In this document: piece after piece, positions 1 to 11,034 of the stretch
Numbering within the stretch: position 1 is the stretch's first letter
How the letters are laid out: each line of letters starts with the position of its first letter
NCBI GenBank assembly: GCA_905116865.2
Contig: CAJHNH020006902.1
Location: 172,501-236,500, forward strand
Reading direction: 5' to 3'
DNA length: 64,000 nucleotides
From: Candidula unifasciata
Taxonomy: Eukaryota > Mollusca > Gastropoda > Stylommatophora > Geomitridae
Notes under the pieces: model-generated
The model's database searches: none
The model's input: only the letters and a program-made list of their open reading frames with translations
What the model was told of the DNA's origin: nothing
Program-made: the position numbers and the translations under genes

Positions 1-75
1 TTTAAAAAACCACAACAGCCAATAAATGCTGGGGTTGGTTCTGCAACGTCCGGTAAAGGTCACGCAACAAACTTT
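1..75 (+). mobile_element. SINE-B body fragment
   Basis: This matches the body sequence seen again at 51930-52030 (+) and on the minus strand of 36640-36720. All three share the block around TGCTGGGGTTGGTTCTGCAA or its variants and a conserved end resembling AAGGATACGCAACTAAC. No tRNA-like head is inside the window on this side, so the copy is truncated or continues beyond the left edge. Confidence 0.6.
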
Positions 76-299
76 TATTCACTCCACCAGTAACAGGGAA
101 CCGGCTCTATGTGCTTCTATGCTTTTTTGTTTCTTATCAATTTACCAGAGTAGTTACCGTATGGCCTACGGTTGTGACCTCACAGTCCCAAATAAAGTTT
201 AAGATATAACGTTAGCAATGGTTGGTTCTTGTAAATATTCAGTATATTATACTTCTGAACCAGTTTGTAAACAAACACAAATACCTTATCCACAAGGGA

Positions 300-1010
300 A
301 ACGCAGACAATTTTATGTTAAATGGGGAACGCAGACATTTTATGTTAAATGGGTAACACGGACACTTTTATATTAAATGGGGAACGCAGACTATTTTATG
401 TTAAATGGGGAACACAGACACTTTTATGTTAAATGGGGAACACAGAAACTTTTATGTTAAATGGGGAACACAGACAATGTTATGTCAAATGGGGAACACA
501 GACACTTTTATGTTAAATTGGGAAACAGACAATTTTATGTTAAATGGGGACACAGACAATTGTATGTTAAATGGGGTACACAGACACTTTTATGTTAAAT
601 GGGGAAAACGGACGCTTTTATGTTAAATAGGGATACAGACACTTTTATGTTAAACGGGGAACACAGACACTTTTATGTTAAATGGGGACACAGACAATTG
701 TATGTTAAATGGGGACACAGACACTTTTATGTTAAATGGGGAACACAGACACTTTTATGTTAAATAGGGACACAGACAATTTTACGTTAAATGAGGACGC
801 AGACGTTAAATGGGGACGCAGACACTTTTATGTTAAATGTAGAATGAAGAGACTGTTATGTTGAATGTAGAACGCAGAGACTTTTATATTAAATGGGGAA
901 CGCCGACGCCTTTATGTTAAATGGGTAATGTAGACATTTTTATGTTAAATTGGGAATGTAGACATTTGTATGTTAAATGGGGGAACGCAGAGACTTTTAT
1001 TTTACATGGG
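300..1010. repeat. 28-bp minisatellite, subtype 1
   Basis: Tandem units of about 28 bp built on TATGTTAAATGGGGAACACA followed by GACACTTT. Units differ by point changes and small indels (27-30 bp), so no long frame stays open; short open frames here are repeat artefacts. The array grades into a diverged subtype at about 1010. Confidence 0.9.
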
Positions 1011-2255
1011 GAATGTCAACGCTTGAATGTCAGGTGGTAAACACCAAAACTGTATGTCACGTAGGGAACATTGACACTTGTATGTTACGTGAAAAACACC
1101 AAGACTTGTATGTCACGTAGGGAACATTGACACTTGTATGTTACGTGAAAAACACCAAGACTTGTATGTCACGTATGGAACATTGACACTTGTATGTTAC
1201 GTGAAAAACACCCAGACTTGTATGTCACGTAGGGAACATTGACACTTGTATGTTACGTGAAAAACACCGACACTTGTATGTCACGTAGGAAACATTGACA
1301 CTTGTATGTTACGTGAAAAACACAGACACTTGTATGTCACGTAAGAAAAACTGACACTTGCTTTTTACGTGAAAAACACCGACACTTGTATGAACTGTAG
1401 TGAGCATCAAAATCATATGACACATGGGGAACACGGGACTTTAATGTCACGTGGCGAACACTGACACTTTTGTGTTACGTGGTATAACACTGACATCTAT
1501 GTGTCACGTGGGGAACGCCGTCACTTGAATTTTAAGTGGGAAACAATCCTGACTTATATATCACACGAACATTGACACTGTTATGTCGCGTGGAAAGTAC
1601 TGGTCCTTTTGTGTCACGTGGGGACAATCGATACTTTTATGTCAAGCGGGGAAAAACGGTCCTTTTAGTCACGTTGGGGCAACCGATAAGTTTACGTCAT
1701 GTGGGCAACACCGGTCATTTTATGTCATGTGGAAACAAATACTATATGTCAGTTGGAGAACACCGATGCCTGTGTCACGTGGGGAGGAGGGAGCCACGAA
1801 TGTGTCATGTGGGAAACACCGACATGTTTATCTTACGTGGGGAACATCAATACTTTATACCACGTGCAGAAACCCAACACTTTAATGTCACGAAGGGAAC
1901 ATCGACACTTTTATATTATGTGGGGATACCTTATGTCACGTAGGGAACATCGACACTTTTATATTATATAGGGATACCTTATGTCACGTGGGGAAACACA
2001 CACACACATTTATGTTACGGGGGGACATCAATACTTTATACCACGTTGAGAAACCCAACACTTTAATGTCACGTAGGGAACATCGACACTTTTATATTAT
2101 ATGGGGATACCTTATGTCACGTGGGGAAACACATTCGCATTTATGTTACGTGGGGAACATCTACACTTTTATATTATATGGGGATACCTTATGTCACGTG
2201 GGGAAAAACACATACATTTATGTTGCGTGGGGAACATCGAGACTTTTATATTCGG
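1011..2255. repeat. 28-bp minisatellite, subtype 2 (CACGT-containing)
   Basis: Continues the preceding array, but the core TTAAATGGGG has become TCACGTGGGG or TTACGTGAAA. At 1060-1330 the units form a roughly 56-bp dimer alternating TGTTACGTGAAAAACACC with TGTCACGTAGGGAACATT. Many units carry the palindrome CACGTG. Open frames up to 135 codons here have no non-repeat content and are rejected as genes. Confidence 0.88.
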
Positions 2256-2261
2256 TTTTGG

Positions 2262-2385
2262 TTTGGTTTTAAACAGCGGATCGACATCATGACTGAGATT
2301 CTACAGACTCAGGCTTAAGTCAGAAGTAGGACGGAGTGCTTATGGGTTTTCACCAGTGTGCCATGTGGTTGATCCATCGTCTACT
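2262..2385 (-). mobile_element. Repeat F, rearranged or partial copy
   Basis: The reverse complement reads CATAAGCACTCCGTCCTACT then TGACTTAAGCCTGAGTCTG, matching fuller copies at 13195-13415 and 29375-29590. Both ends carry a GATCAAC/GATCGAC motif in opposite orientation, so this copy looks like a short foldback derivative. No coding content. Confidence 0.55.
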
Positions 2386-2399
2386 CTTAACGAAACTAT

Positions 2400-3354
2400 G
2401 TTTGTTTGGTATTTATTAACAACTAGGCCTTGGAATTGGGCCTTCGTTCCACGTGATGTCATTCCCCCGCAGTCATGAGACCTTCTTGGAAACAGCCAGT
2501 AAATCGTTGGTGTAGAGTGGCGTTTTTTTCATGTATGTTTGTTTTTGAGTGTTTGTAACGTGGGTAAAAGTAACGTTAATCTCCCCACGCCCCGCCCATT
2601 TACACGCTCCAACAGCTCTTTCTATGCTGGAGGCTGAAGCTCGTGACTGTCCAGATTTTCAACATATTTGCCCCAGAGTTAAACAGTCCTGCTCTAGTGC
2701 AACAAGACACACGAGAGAACTAGTGGCACATAGACACAGCTTATACATCAAGTGCCACGTCTCTGTCAACCTGTATAGTGGGCAGTTCAGGATATGGTTA
2801 GGTCTACGCACATCTCCCCAAACAAAGTAGGTCACTTTTCACTCACCGGTTTGTTGGGCTGGTCGACTTTCCTGAAGGTTACAGGTGTGTCCCGCTCTAT
2901 TGTTTGCTTTCTGTGTTGTCTTGCATTTACGTTTTCATTCCCAGAAATAGAATGCCTGTGACACAGGTCGCAGCATTCTCAAAGGGCATTGTGTTAGGGC
3001 CAGTTGCTCCGTGTTTTTTGGCGTGCTAAAAGCGCTGAAATTTACAATATGCGCAATCTACGGCATCATGAAACACCCCGTAACCTTGTGCCAAGGTGAC
3101 ATGTTCAGGAACTACCAATAAAAAGTGACTTAGTGTGTAAATGGGCGGGGCGTGGGGAGATTAACGTTACTTTTACCCAGTATACAAACGCTCAAAAACA
3201 AACATACTTGAGAAAAACGCCACTCAACACCAACGACAACACACATATTTACTGGCTGTTTCCAAGAAGGTCTCATGACTGCGGGGGAATGACATCACGT
3301 GACACGAAGGCCCATTTCCAAGGCCTAGTTATACACAAAAACCAAACAAACAAA
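2400..3354. mobile_element. Foldback element with ~190-bp terminal inverted repeats
   Basis: The left arm, about 2422-2602, is the reverse complement of the right arm, about 3134-3340, at high identity by eye. Shared blocks include AACTAGGCCTTGGAA, the CCCCCGCAGTCATGAGACC region, GGAAACAGCCAGTAAAT, and GGTAAAAGTAACGTTAATC followed by the GC-rich inner end. The right arm has an extra ~11-bp segment. A 530-bp unique centre has no recognisable protein. TTAA occurs just outside both ends (2387-2390 and 3355-3358), but the outermost bases do not form a clean terminal repeat, so superfamily assignment is open. It is a non-autonomous DNA transposon or foldback element. Confidence 0.8.
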
Positions 3355-3604
3355 TTAAGTCGTTCCTGTCCCCACTCCCCAGCTGTTCGACATCAAACCG
3401 CGGGTGATTAGAGAATGTGACATAGGAAACAAAGCAGCACGGTGGGGGGGGGGGGGGGGAGTGGGGCGGGGGAATCTTGTTCCTTGATGTCCACCTACAC
3501 AAACACATACATACAGACACACATACAACAACATATACATACATACACACATGCATATATATACACACATACACACACAGAGATATCTATACATATTGAC
3601 TGAC

Positions 3605-3700
3605 AACTGTCCGTCTGTCCTGACGATAGTCTTATATTGCGCTGCGAGGAGGCAAGGAGCTGACTACTCATGGAGATGAGTAGCAAGGCTCACCCGCGTT
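3605..3700 (+). repeat. Dispersed repeat K
   Basis: About 90 bp including TATATTGCGCTG, GAGGAGGCA and CATGGAGATGA. It recurs in reverse complement at 6610-6700. Two copies only are visible; no coding content and no class assignment. Confidence 0.55.
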
Positions 3701-3805
3701 ACATATACACACACACACACACACAACACGAAACTTTAAGGTCTTCTTCAGCTTTACTTCCTCTAGTAATTACATCGATGTGTCGGGGGCAGACGTAAGG
3801 GTCTT

Positions 3806-3943
3806 CTGTGTGTGTGTGTCTGTGTGTGTGTGAGAGTATGTGTGTGTGCGTGTGTGTCTGTGTGTGTGTGTGTTGTGTGTGTGTGTGTGAGTATATGTGT
3901 GTGTATGTCTGTGTGTGTCTGTGTGTGTATATATGTGTGTGTC

Positions 3944-4008
<65 letters not shown>

Positions 4009-4128
4009 AGGTGTGTTTGTGTGTTTGTGTGTGTGTGTCTGCGTGTGTCTGTGTGTGTATATATATGTGTGTGTCTGTGTGTATATGTGTGTGTGTGTGT
4101 CTCTGTGTCTGTGTGTCTGCGTATGTGT
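3806..4128. repeat. (TG)n / (TA)n / (TG)n compound microsatellite
   Basis: Interrupted TG repeats flank a pure TA tract at about 3954-3999; a shorter (CA)n lies at 3706-3725. Cys-Val and Ile-Tyr reading frames on either strand are translation artefacts of the dinucleotides. Confidence 0.95.
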
Positions 4129-4154
4129 TTGGTGTTGGGGGGGGGGGGAGGTTT

Positions 4155-4390
4155 CAAGGCTCCGGACATGTTAAACTTCATTTCCTTAAGGCTCTTATTG
4201 GTGCCGTCATTCCACATTCTGCATGGTCTTGTTTCCTTAGGCTCGGCCCCTGCTGTGCGTCCATTTTACATCTTCATCGTGCTCTTTGTGGCAGTTGGTT
4301 CTAAGGCATTCTCATCACATGACCGAACCATCTCATCTTCTGCGCTGTAAACACAACTGTATGACTGGTTGCAGTCGACGGCTTCTTATA
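4155..4390 (-). mobile_element. LINE ORF2 C-terminal fragment (RTE-like), decayed
   Basis: Minus-strand translation near 4345-4300 gives [13 protein letters not shown], the conserved C-terminal motif of many invertebrate LINE polymerase ORFs, followed by degraded sequence with stops down to about 4155. The copy is 5' truncated and not functional. The short CATCATCAATCAATCAATCA stretch near 4470 may be a separate low-complexity tract. Confidence 0.65.
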
Positions 4391-4550
4391 ATTTCTATAT
4401 TTTAAATGTTACCTCTTCTTGTCCCGTCAACAGCTCTTTTAAGACACCCATTCTCTGTTGTTATGACTGCATCATCAATCAATCAATCAATCAGGTGCCG
4501 TCTTCACAGTGACGGTTGGTTGCAATGGATCTCCAGTTCGCCATGTCTCA

Positions 4551-5005
4551 TGTCCTGGCTGTACACTCTGTCAGACTGCTGCCCGTCCATCTCTTGATGT
4601 TGTCCTGGCTGTACACTCTCTCAGACTGCTGCCCGTCCATCCCTTGATGTTGTCCTGGCTGTACACTTTGTCAGACTGCTGCCCGCCCATCCCTTGATGT
4701 TGTCCTGGCTGTACACTCTGTCAGACTGCTGCCCGTCCATCTCTTGATGTTGTCCTGGCTGTACACTCTGTCAGACTGCTGCCCGTCCATCTCTTGATGT
4801 TGTCCTGGCTGTACACTCTCTCAGACTGCTGCCAGTCCATCTCTTGATGTTGTCCTGGCTGTACACTTTGTCAGACTGCTGCCCGTCCATCTCTTGATTT
4901 TGTCCTGGCTGTACACTCTCTCAGACTGCTGTCCGTCTATCTCTTGATTTTGTCCTAGCTGTACACTATCTCAGACTGCTGCCCGTCCATCTCTTGATGT
5001 TGTCC
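4551..5005. repeat. 50-bp minisatellite, about nine units
   Basis: Perfect-phase 50-bp units begin with TGTCCTGGCTGTACACTCTG or a close variant at 4551, 4601, 4651 and onward. Each contains TCAGACTGCTGCCCGTCCAT. Divergence between units is low (a few substitutions each), suggesting recent expansion or ongoing homogenisation. Confidence 0.95.
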
Positions 5006-5204
5006 CCCGTCTTGACTGTGATAATTTGACGCTAATTAGTTTGAGCAGAGTTCCAAGACTGACACTGGTAGCATAAGACTTGCACAAATAATTGTTTGTT
5101 TTTTTAGGGTGTAGACTCTTAAGTACAAACGATGAATGGCCCTCTATCGCAACCGGCATTTGGTGCTGGATCTACACATTTACACTTTAACTGACGGTCG
5201 GTGT

Positions 5205-5680
5205 GCGATATCGTCTTCTTCTTCAGCCTTTCTATGGAGCATAGGCCTTCAACCAACTCACACCAAGTCGTTCTATCCTTCTCCATTACATGAAGCTCTC
5301 CTTATGTCCTCCCTATCTTTCTAACTTCATTCTCCAGCTCTCTTCTCCATGTGTTTTTTTTTTTTTTATGGCCTTTATGCCTATGCCCCTGTGGGTTCCA
5401 ATGCAAAGACATTCTAGTTATGCTGTTCTCCTGTTTTCTCAGTGTGTGTCCTATCCAACACCAGCGCCTTTTCCTCACCTCTTGGTCCAATGGAGCCTGT
5501 TTAGTTCTCTCTGAAAGTTCTACATTAGTTATTCTATCACACCATTTAATTCCCTCTAGTTTGCACAGGCACCAGTTAATGAATGTCTGTAATTTATTAG
5601 AATTTGCCTTAGTTGTTCTCAATGTTTCCGCCCGATACAAAAGTACTGATGTTTTATTACAATTAAAAATGTTTAGTTAA
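5205..5680 (-). mobile_element. LINE ORF2 C-terminal fragment, family II (RTE-like)
   Basis: The minus-strand frame reads from about 5640 with AETLRTTKANSNKLQTFIN, then [20 protein letters not shown] and WNPQGHR. This is the usual C-terminal order of RTE-like LINE proteins: a YGAETW-type motif, a W-x-GH-x-LR motif, then a basic GR-rich stretch. The 3' end on the left, near GGAGCATAGGCC, is shared with the copy at 23658-24016. Substitutions in conserved positions and a poly-T interruption at 5356-5367 indicate a dead, 5'-truncated copy. Confidence 0.85.
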
Positions 5681-5929
5681 GTATTTCTTTTAATTTCTTT
5701 TGACCTCCACAAATTCCCTAGTGCTATGAAAGTTCCTTTTGCCTTTTGTATTCTTATTTTAATATCTCGATATAGTAATCATCAAATCGATCTCCTCTTT
5801 TTTTCCAGACATTTGCGGGCAACCATTGGGGGTTAGGTTGACCTAACAGCCAGGGTCATTTTATATTCGTTGCATAAGGGATCGAAGGAAAATATCCCTT
5901 TTATCCACCCTCATGCGTATTAGGCATTT

Positions 5930-6172
5930 AGTAAAAGTAAATGTCCCTTTTCCACGCCTTTGGGCATATAGGGCTAGACCTATATTTTTATAGACCAATC
6001 GGCACAAGATGGGTAATGTGGTCAGCATCACGCCGGCTGCCTTTACTTTCCGGTACCCACTCAAGGCTAGGTCGAACTGGGGTTTATGAAAAAAATCCCC
6101 CTTCGCCGTGGAGCGAACCCACAACCTTCCGATCCGCTTGCGAGCTTCTATCCGCTACGCCACGGCGACTTC
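5930..6172 (-). mobile_element. SINE-C, head type 1
   Basis: On the minus strand a tRNA-like head (about 6172-6095) carries A-box-like TGGCGTAGCGG and a B-box-like segment near GGTTGTGGGTTCGCTCC. It is followed by the family body (GGCCGGCGTGATGCTGACCA equivalent, then a CCAATCGG-complement segment) and ends at CCTTT-rich sequence near 5940. Polymerase III-type internal promoter elements are inferred from these boxes. Confidence 0.85.
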
Positions 6173-6224
6173 CTATGCATATAGTACTAGATCTATATTT
6201 TTTAGAACACTGAGGTACTAGAAA

Positions 6225-6480
6225 GAGCAAGTATTTCAAAAGTCTTCTTAATGCTCAGTCTACAAATGCTCAGGTGGCTGGGTCACACCTGGAGAATCGG
6301 GGATGGCAGACATCGTTTAATGGTGAATTTCAAACGGGTAAAAGACGTCGAGGGCGACCTCTATACTACGATGTAAAGACGTGTGCAAGTGGGACATGAA
6401 TGATGCAGGTATTGATGTGGACTCGTGGGAACAAAATGCCATAGGCTGTGTTGTGTGGAGGGAAGCACATCAGGAAGGGA
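6225..6480 (+). mobile_element. LINE ORF2 C-terminal fragment, family I (RTE-like), decayed
   Basis: Plus-strand translation contains LQMLRWLGHTWRIGDGRHR, then a K-R-R-G-R-P-like region and a degraded end (QVGHE, then WEQNA-like residues) in shifting frames. This order matches the LGH-RM / GKR-RGRPR / CKRDM / W-x-x-x-A-x-DR pattern of RTE-like LINE C termini. Frameshifts and a stop show it is dead. Confidence 0.75.
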
Positions 6481-6609
6481 ATGATGATAAAGGAAAATAT
6501 GATTGCAGTAAGGATGAGAGCTGAGCACCTGAGAAGAAACGACTAAACACAAATGTTGACAACAACGGTCCTGAAATCCTGTGGTATAATTGTGGAAGAC
6601 TTCTTAACG

Positions 6610-6700
6610 TGTGTGAGTCTTGCTTAGTCATCTCCATGGGCTGGCTGTGAGTCTCCTGCCTCCTCACAGCGCAATATAGAACTTTCGTCTGGAAAGAGGA
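6610..6700 (-). repeat. Dispersed repeat K
   Basis: Reverse complement of the segment at 3605-3700, sharing TATATTGCGCTG, GAGGAGGCA and CATGGAGATGA. It abuts the SINE-C copy that follows. Confidence 0.55.
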
Positions 6701-6925
6701 CAAGGTGCCAATCAATCTTTTACAGATCGATACTCGGCGGGTGAACAGGTCAACATCACGCCGACCGCCTTGATTTCCCAGGACTTTAGATGGGATTATT
6801 TTAAGGCTGGATGGACCAGGGAGAAAGATCATTTTCGAAACAAGTCCCGGCTCCGTTTGGAGTTGAACCCACAACCTCTGCATTCACAGGTAGGCCTTTA
6901 GCCGCTACATCACAACGGTCCCTGT
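6700..6925 (-). mobile_element. SINE-C, head type 1
   Basis: Minus-strand head (about 6925-6855) reads GTTGTGATGTAGCGGCTAAA, then a B-box-like GTTGTGGGTTCAACTCC. The body follows, with a GGGAAATCAAGGCGGTCGG equivalent and TGATGTTGACC. More diverged than the copy at 5930-6172. Confidence 0.8.
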
Positions 6926-6929
6926 TGGC

Positions 6930-7590
6930 ACTTTGCTCTATAGTGCGTTTCGAAAGTCGTGCTCTCAAAATTAAACACATTTATTTCGAAAACTTTTTAC
7001 GTTCGCTCCAAATATATTATCTATTTAGTTTGACGTTGTCTCCTCAAACATTTAAGCTAAAATGCGTGTAGGTTACAGATTGTTAAAGTTGTGCACGACT
7101 TCTGCAGCGCACTACAACTACGGGTCACACTCTGAGTCAGTCTCACATCACCAACAACCCATCACGAGGCTGCAAGGTCGCGCTAATTAACGGTAATCAC
7201 CAGAAGTGTTTACAAGCAGACGTCTGACGTGGTGCCCGACCCACCCTGACCCCCCCCCCCCCTTCCATCCCTACCGCGTCTACTTCGTCTGGATTTACCT
7301 CAAGCAAACATAAATGCTCACATGTCTGTGAGTCATCACCCTCTGCGTGAACTCACCTTCGTGTTGGTGAGAAGATAAACACGGACAGGCGTTGGTTGGT
7401 GCTCGCGGGATTGCATGCAATTGACATAAAAAAAAAATTACACTTTAAAAACAAGATCAGGTCAGAGAAAAATAAGGAAAGTTGGGGGTGGTGGGGGGTT
7501 GCAAATCAGTACTAAGGAATATTGAGCACTTGGCCGAGCTACCTCATCGTCACAACGTACAATATTTGGGACGGTCGCTCCTCCCTCCAA
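6930..7590. other. Unassigned interval
   Basis: No gene recognised. It holds a short poly-C tract near 7250-7261 and ordinary AT-rich to GC-mixed sequence. I see no match to the other repeat families. Confidence 0.5.
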
Positions 7591-7596
7591 CCACCA

Positions 7597-7623
7597 CCCC
7601 CCCCCCCCCCCCCCCCCCCCCCC
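7597..7623. repeat. Poly-C tract, 27 bases
   Basis: Uninterrupted run of C (poly-G on the other strand). One of many long G/C homopolymers in this window. Length in the assembly may be unreliable. Open frames with poly-Pro or poly-Gly across it are artefacts. Confidence 0.97.
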
Positions 7624-7883
7624 GCTTTTCATTGTATAGACGTTCTCAAACATTTAGTTTTATATTACAAATAAATAAATTATACCGATTTGCAATTCAA
7701 CACCAAAAACATTTATAGTTATTATTATTTTTGTCATTATTATTACTGCAAACTTCAACAAGGTTTAAGCAGAGGTTTCCGCCCCTTTAATGTTATGTAC
7801 CACTCCCACCCCCACTCCCCCCCCCCCCACCCGTAAAAAATGTATCTGTGGCGGTGCCCCTTGAGAGACTATTTAAATGTTAA

Positions 7884-7968
7884 GTGTTGTTGTTGTTGTT
7901 GTTGTTGTTCTTCTTCTTCTTTTTCTGCTTCTTCTTCTTACTCTTCTTCTTTTTTTTTCTTCCCCCAC
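7884..7968. repeat. (GTT)n followed by (TTC)n
   Basis: Short trinucleotide runs immediately left of the 71-bp satellite. The open frames across them on both strands are low-complexity artefacts. Confidence 0.9.
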
Positions 7969-8029
7969 TAATGCTACCAAAGCCGTTTTAACAGCATTCT
8001 GGACCCCTGGGCAAACCAGTTGCCCGGGG

Positions 8030-9995
8030 CCCCTACGACAACCACTCACAGGAATGTGTGACAAGTCACTTGACATACACAGTATAGGGCCCCTACGACA
8101 AGCACTATTTAAGTCATGTACACAGTAAGTGCCCCTACGTGCACTCAACAGGAATGCAATGTGTTGTTGACAAGTCACTTCATACACTTCAGGGCCCCTT
8201 CACAGGAATGCTGTGTTCGTCTTACTCTCACTTGACATTTTTTTTAGGCCCCCCACTAATGCTACTCACAAAGGCGTTTTAACAGCATACACAGTATGGA
8301 TGTGTGACAAGTCACTGACCCAGTATAGGGCGAAAACCAGTTGACCCGGGGCCCCTACGACAAGCACTAACAGTATAGGGCCCCTACGACAAGCATGCAG
8401 GAATGCAATGTGTATGTGTGACAAGTCACTTGACATACACAGTATAGGGCCCCTACGACAAGCACTCACAGGAATGCAATGTGTATGTGTGACAAGTCAC
8501 TTGACATACACAGTATAGGGCCCCTACGACAAGCACTCACAGGAATGCAATGTGTATGTGTGACAAGTCACTTGACATACACAGTATAGGGCCCCTACGA
8601 CAACCACTCACAGGAATGCAATGTGTATGTGTGACAAGTCACTTGACATACACAGTATAGGGCCCCTACGACAACCACTCACAGGAATGCAATGTGTATG
8701 TGTGGCAAGTCACTTGACATACACAGTATAGGGCCCCTACGACAACCACTCACAGGAATGCAATGTGTATGTGTGACAAGTCACTTGACATACACAGTAT
8801 AGGGCCCCTATGACAACCACTCACAGGAATGCAATGTCTATGTGTGACAAGTCACTTGACATACACAGTATAGGGCCGTTACGACAACCACTCACAGGAA
8901 TGCAATGTGTATGTGTGGCAAGTCACTTGACATACACAGTATAGGGCCCATATGACAACCACTCACAGGAATGCAATGTGTATGTGTGGCAAGTCACTTG
9001 ACATACACAGTATAGGGCCCCTATGACAACCACTCACAGGAATGCAATTTGTATGTGTGACAAGTCACTTGACATACACAGTATAGGGCCCCTACGACAA
9101 GCACTCACAGGAATGCAATGTGTATGTGTGACAAGTCACTTGACATACACAGTATAGGGCCCCTACGACAACCACTCACAGGAATGCAATTTGTATGTGT
9201 GACAAGTCACTTGACATACACAGTATAGGGCCCCTATGACAATCACTCACAGGAATGCAATTTTTATGTGTGACAAGTCACTTGACATACACAGTATAGG
9301 GCCCATATGACAACCACTCACAGGAATGCAATGTGTATGTGTGACAAGTCACTTGACATACACAGTATAGGGCCCCTACGACAACCACTCACAGGAATGC
9401 AATGTGTATGTGTGGCAAGTCACTTGACATACACAGTATAGGCCCCCTACGACAAGCACTCACAGGAATGCAATTTGTATGTGTGACAAGTCACTTGACA
9501 TACACAGTATAGGGCCCCTACGACAAGCACTCACAGGAATGCAATGTGTATGTGTGACAAGTCACTTGACATACACAGTATAGGGGCCCCTATGACAAGC
9601 ACTCACAGGAATGCAATTTGCATGTGTGGCAAGTCACTTGACATACACAGTATAGGGACAACCACCACAGGAATGCAATCGATGTGTGCAAGTCACTGAC
9701 ATACACAGTGCGGACACCGTGGGTTTGCAACACAGCACTTGACATACAGTATAGGCCCCCTACGACAACCACTCACAGGAATGCAATTTGTATGTGCTGC
9801 AAGTCACTTGACATACACAGTATAGGCCCCCTACGACAACCACTCACAGGTATGCAATTTGTATGTTGGCAAGCAGCATCAGTAACACAGTATAGGCCCC
9901 CCTACGTACAAGGTGGTAGTTGTATGTGTGACAAGTCATGAACAATCACAGTAAGGCCCCTGACGACAACCACTCTGACACTGACATAGTCAGTA
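8030..9995. repeat. 71-bp satellite array, roughly 25 units
   Basis: Unit starts (GGAATGCAAT) at 8471 and 8542 give a 71-bp period held through the centre. Each unit holds GTATGTGTGACAAGTCACTT and GTATAGGGCCCCTACGAC. Inside each is a dyad GTGAC-AA-GTCAC, flanked by TGTGTATGT and its complement ACATACACA, so a unit can fold into a stem. The central units are nearly identical. At both ends (8000-8400 and 9650-10000) units become scrambled, truncated and shuffled. Confidence 0.95.
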
Positions 9996-10014
9996 TATTG
10001 ACAAGTAAGGGCCC

Positions 10015-10179
10015 CTATGTAGTAGTAGAATATGTGTATGTGTAGTCACTTGACCAGCAGCAGGGGCCCCACAGTAGTAGTAGTAATGTACATACCAGTA
10101 GCCCTTAACACAGCACTAGTATGTAGTGGCAATTCACTTGACATAGTATAGTAGTAGTAGACCCGTGGGTTAGACTACT

Positions 10180-10215
<36 letters not shown>

Positions 10216-10270
10216 TTTGTAGCAGCATCAGCAGTAGTAGTATTAGGTGGTAGTCGTGGTGGAAGTAGCT

Positions 10271-10322
<52 letters not shown>

Positions 10323-10349
10323 CAGTAGCATCAGCAGCAGCCAGTAGTA

Positions 10350-10412
<63 letters not shown>

Positions 10413-10415
10413 CAC

Positions 10416-10502
<87 letters not shown>

Positions 10503-10550
10503 CAGTATCAGCAGCATCAGCAGCAGTAGTAGTATTTGGTGGTAGTATCT

Positions 10551-10608
<58 letters not shown>

Positions 10609-10647
10609 CAACAGCAGCAGCAGTAGCAGCAGCAGTAGTAACAGATG

Positions 10648-10708
<61 letters not shown>

Positions 10709-11030
10709 CAGCAGCAGCAGCAGTATCATCAGCATCAGCAGCAGTAGTAGTTTTAGGTGGTAGTAGCTGTAATAGTAGTAGCAGCAGTAGTAGTAGTAGT
10801 AGTAGCAGCAACAGTAGTAGTATTAGGTGACAGTGGTGGCGGTAGTAGCTATAGCAGCAGCAGTAGTAGTAGTAGTAGTAGTAGCAGCAGTAGTAGTAGT
10901 ATTAGGTGGTAGTGGTAGTGGTGGTGGTAGCAGCCGTAGCAGCAGCAGCAGTAGTAGCAGCAGCTGTAACAGCAGCATTAGCAGTAGTAACAGTAGTAGT
11001 TGTAAAAGCAGCAGCAGCAACAGTAGTACT
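10015..11030. repeat. TAG/CAG trinucleotide field
   Basis: Nearly 1 kb of (TAG)n blocks interrupted by short (CAG)n stretches and non-repeat spacers such as TATTAGGTGGTAGT, which recur at about 10240, 10540, 10750, 10825 and 10900. This suggests a higher-order unit of about 75-300 bp. Long poly-Val, poly-Ser, poly-Leu and poly-Thr frames are artefacts of three-base periodicity. Confidence 0.93.
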
Positions 11031-11034
11031 GATA

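Noticed and set aside
2549..2830. Protein frame inside the foldback element
   Set aside because: 93 codons overlapping one inverted arm, without domain or codon bias.
2387..3358. piggyBac-type element based on TTAA at both sides
   Set aside because: The bases inside the TTAA do not form matching terminal repeats, so the TTAA may be chance.
4509..4697. Cys/Leu/Ser-rich frames in the 50-bp minisatellite
   Set aside because: Repeat translation; the period of 50 changes frame each unit.
8030..9995. CRISPR-like reading of the 71-bp array with its palindrome
   Set aside because: The whole 71 bp repeats; there are no variable spacers and no cas-type gene.
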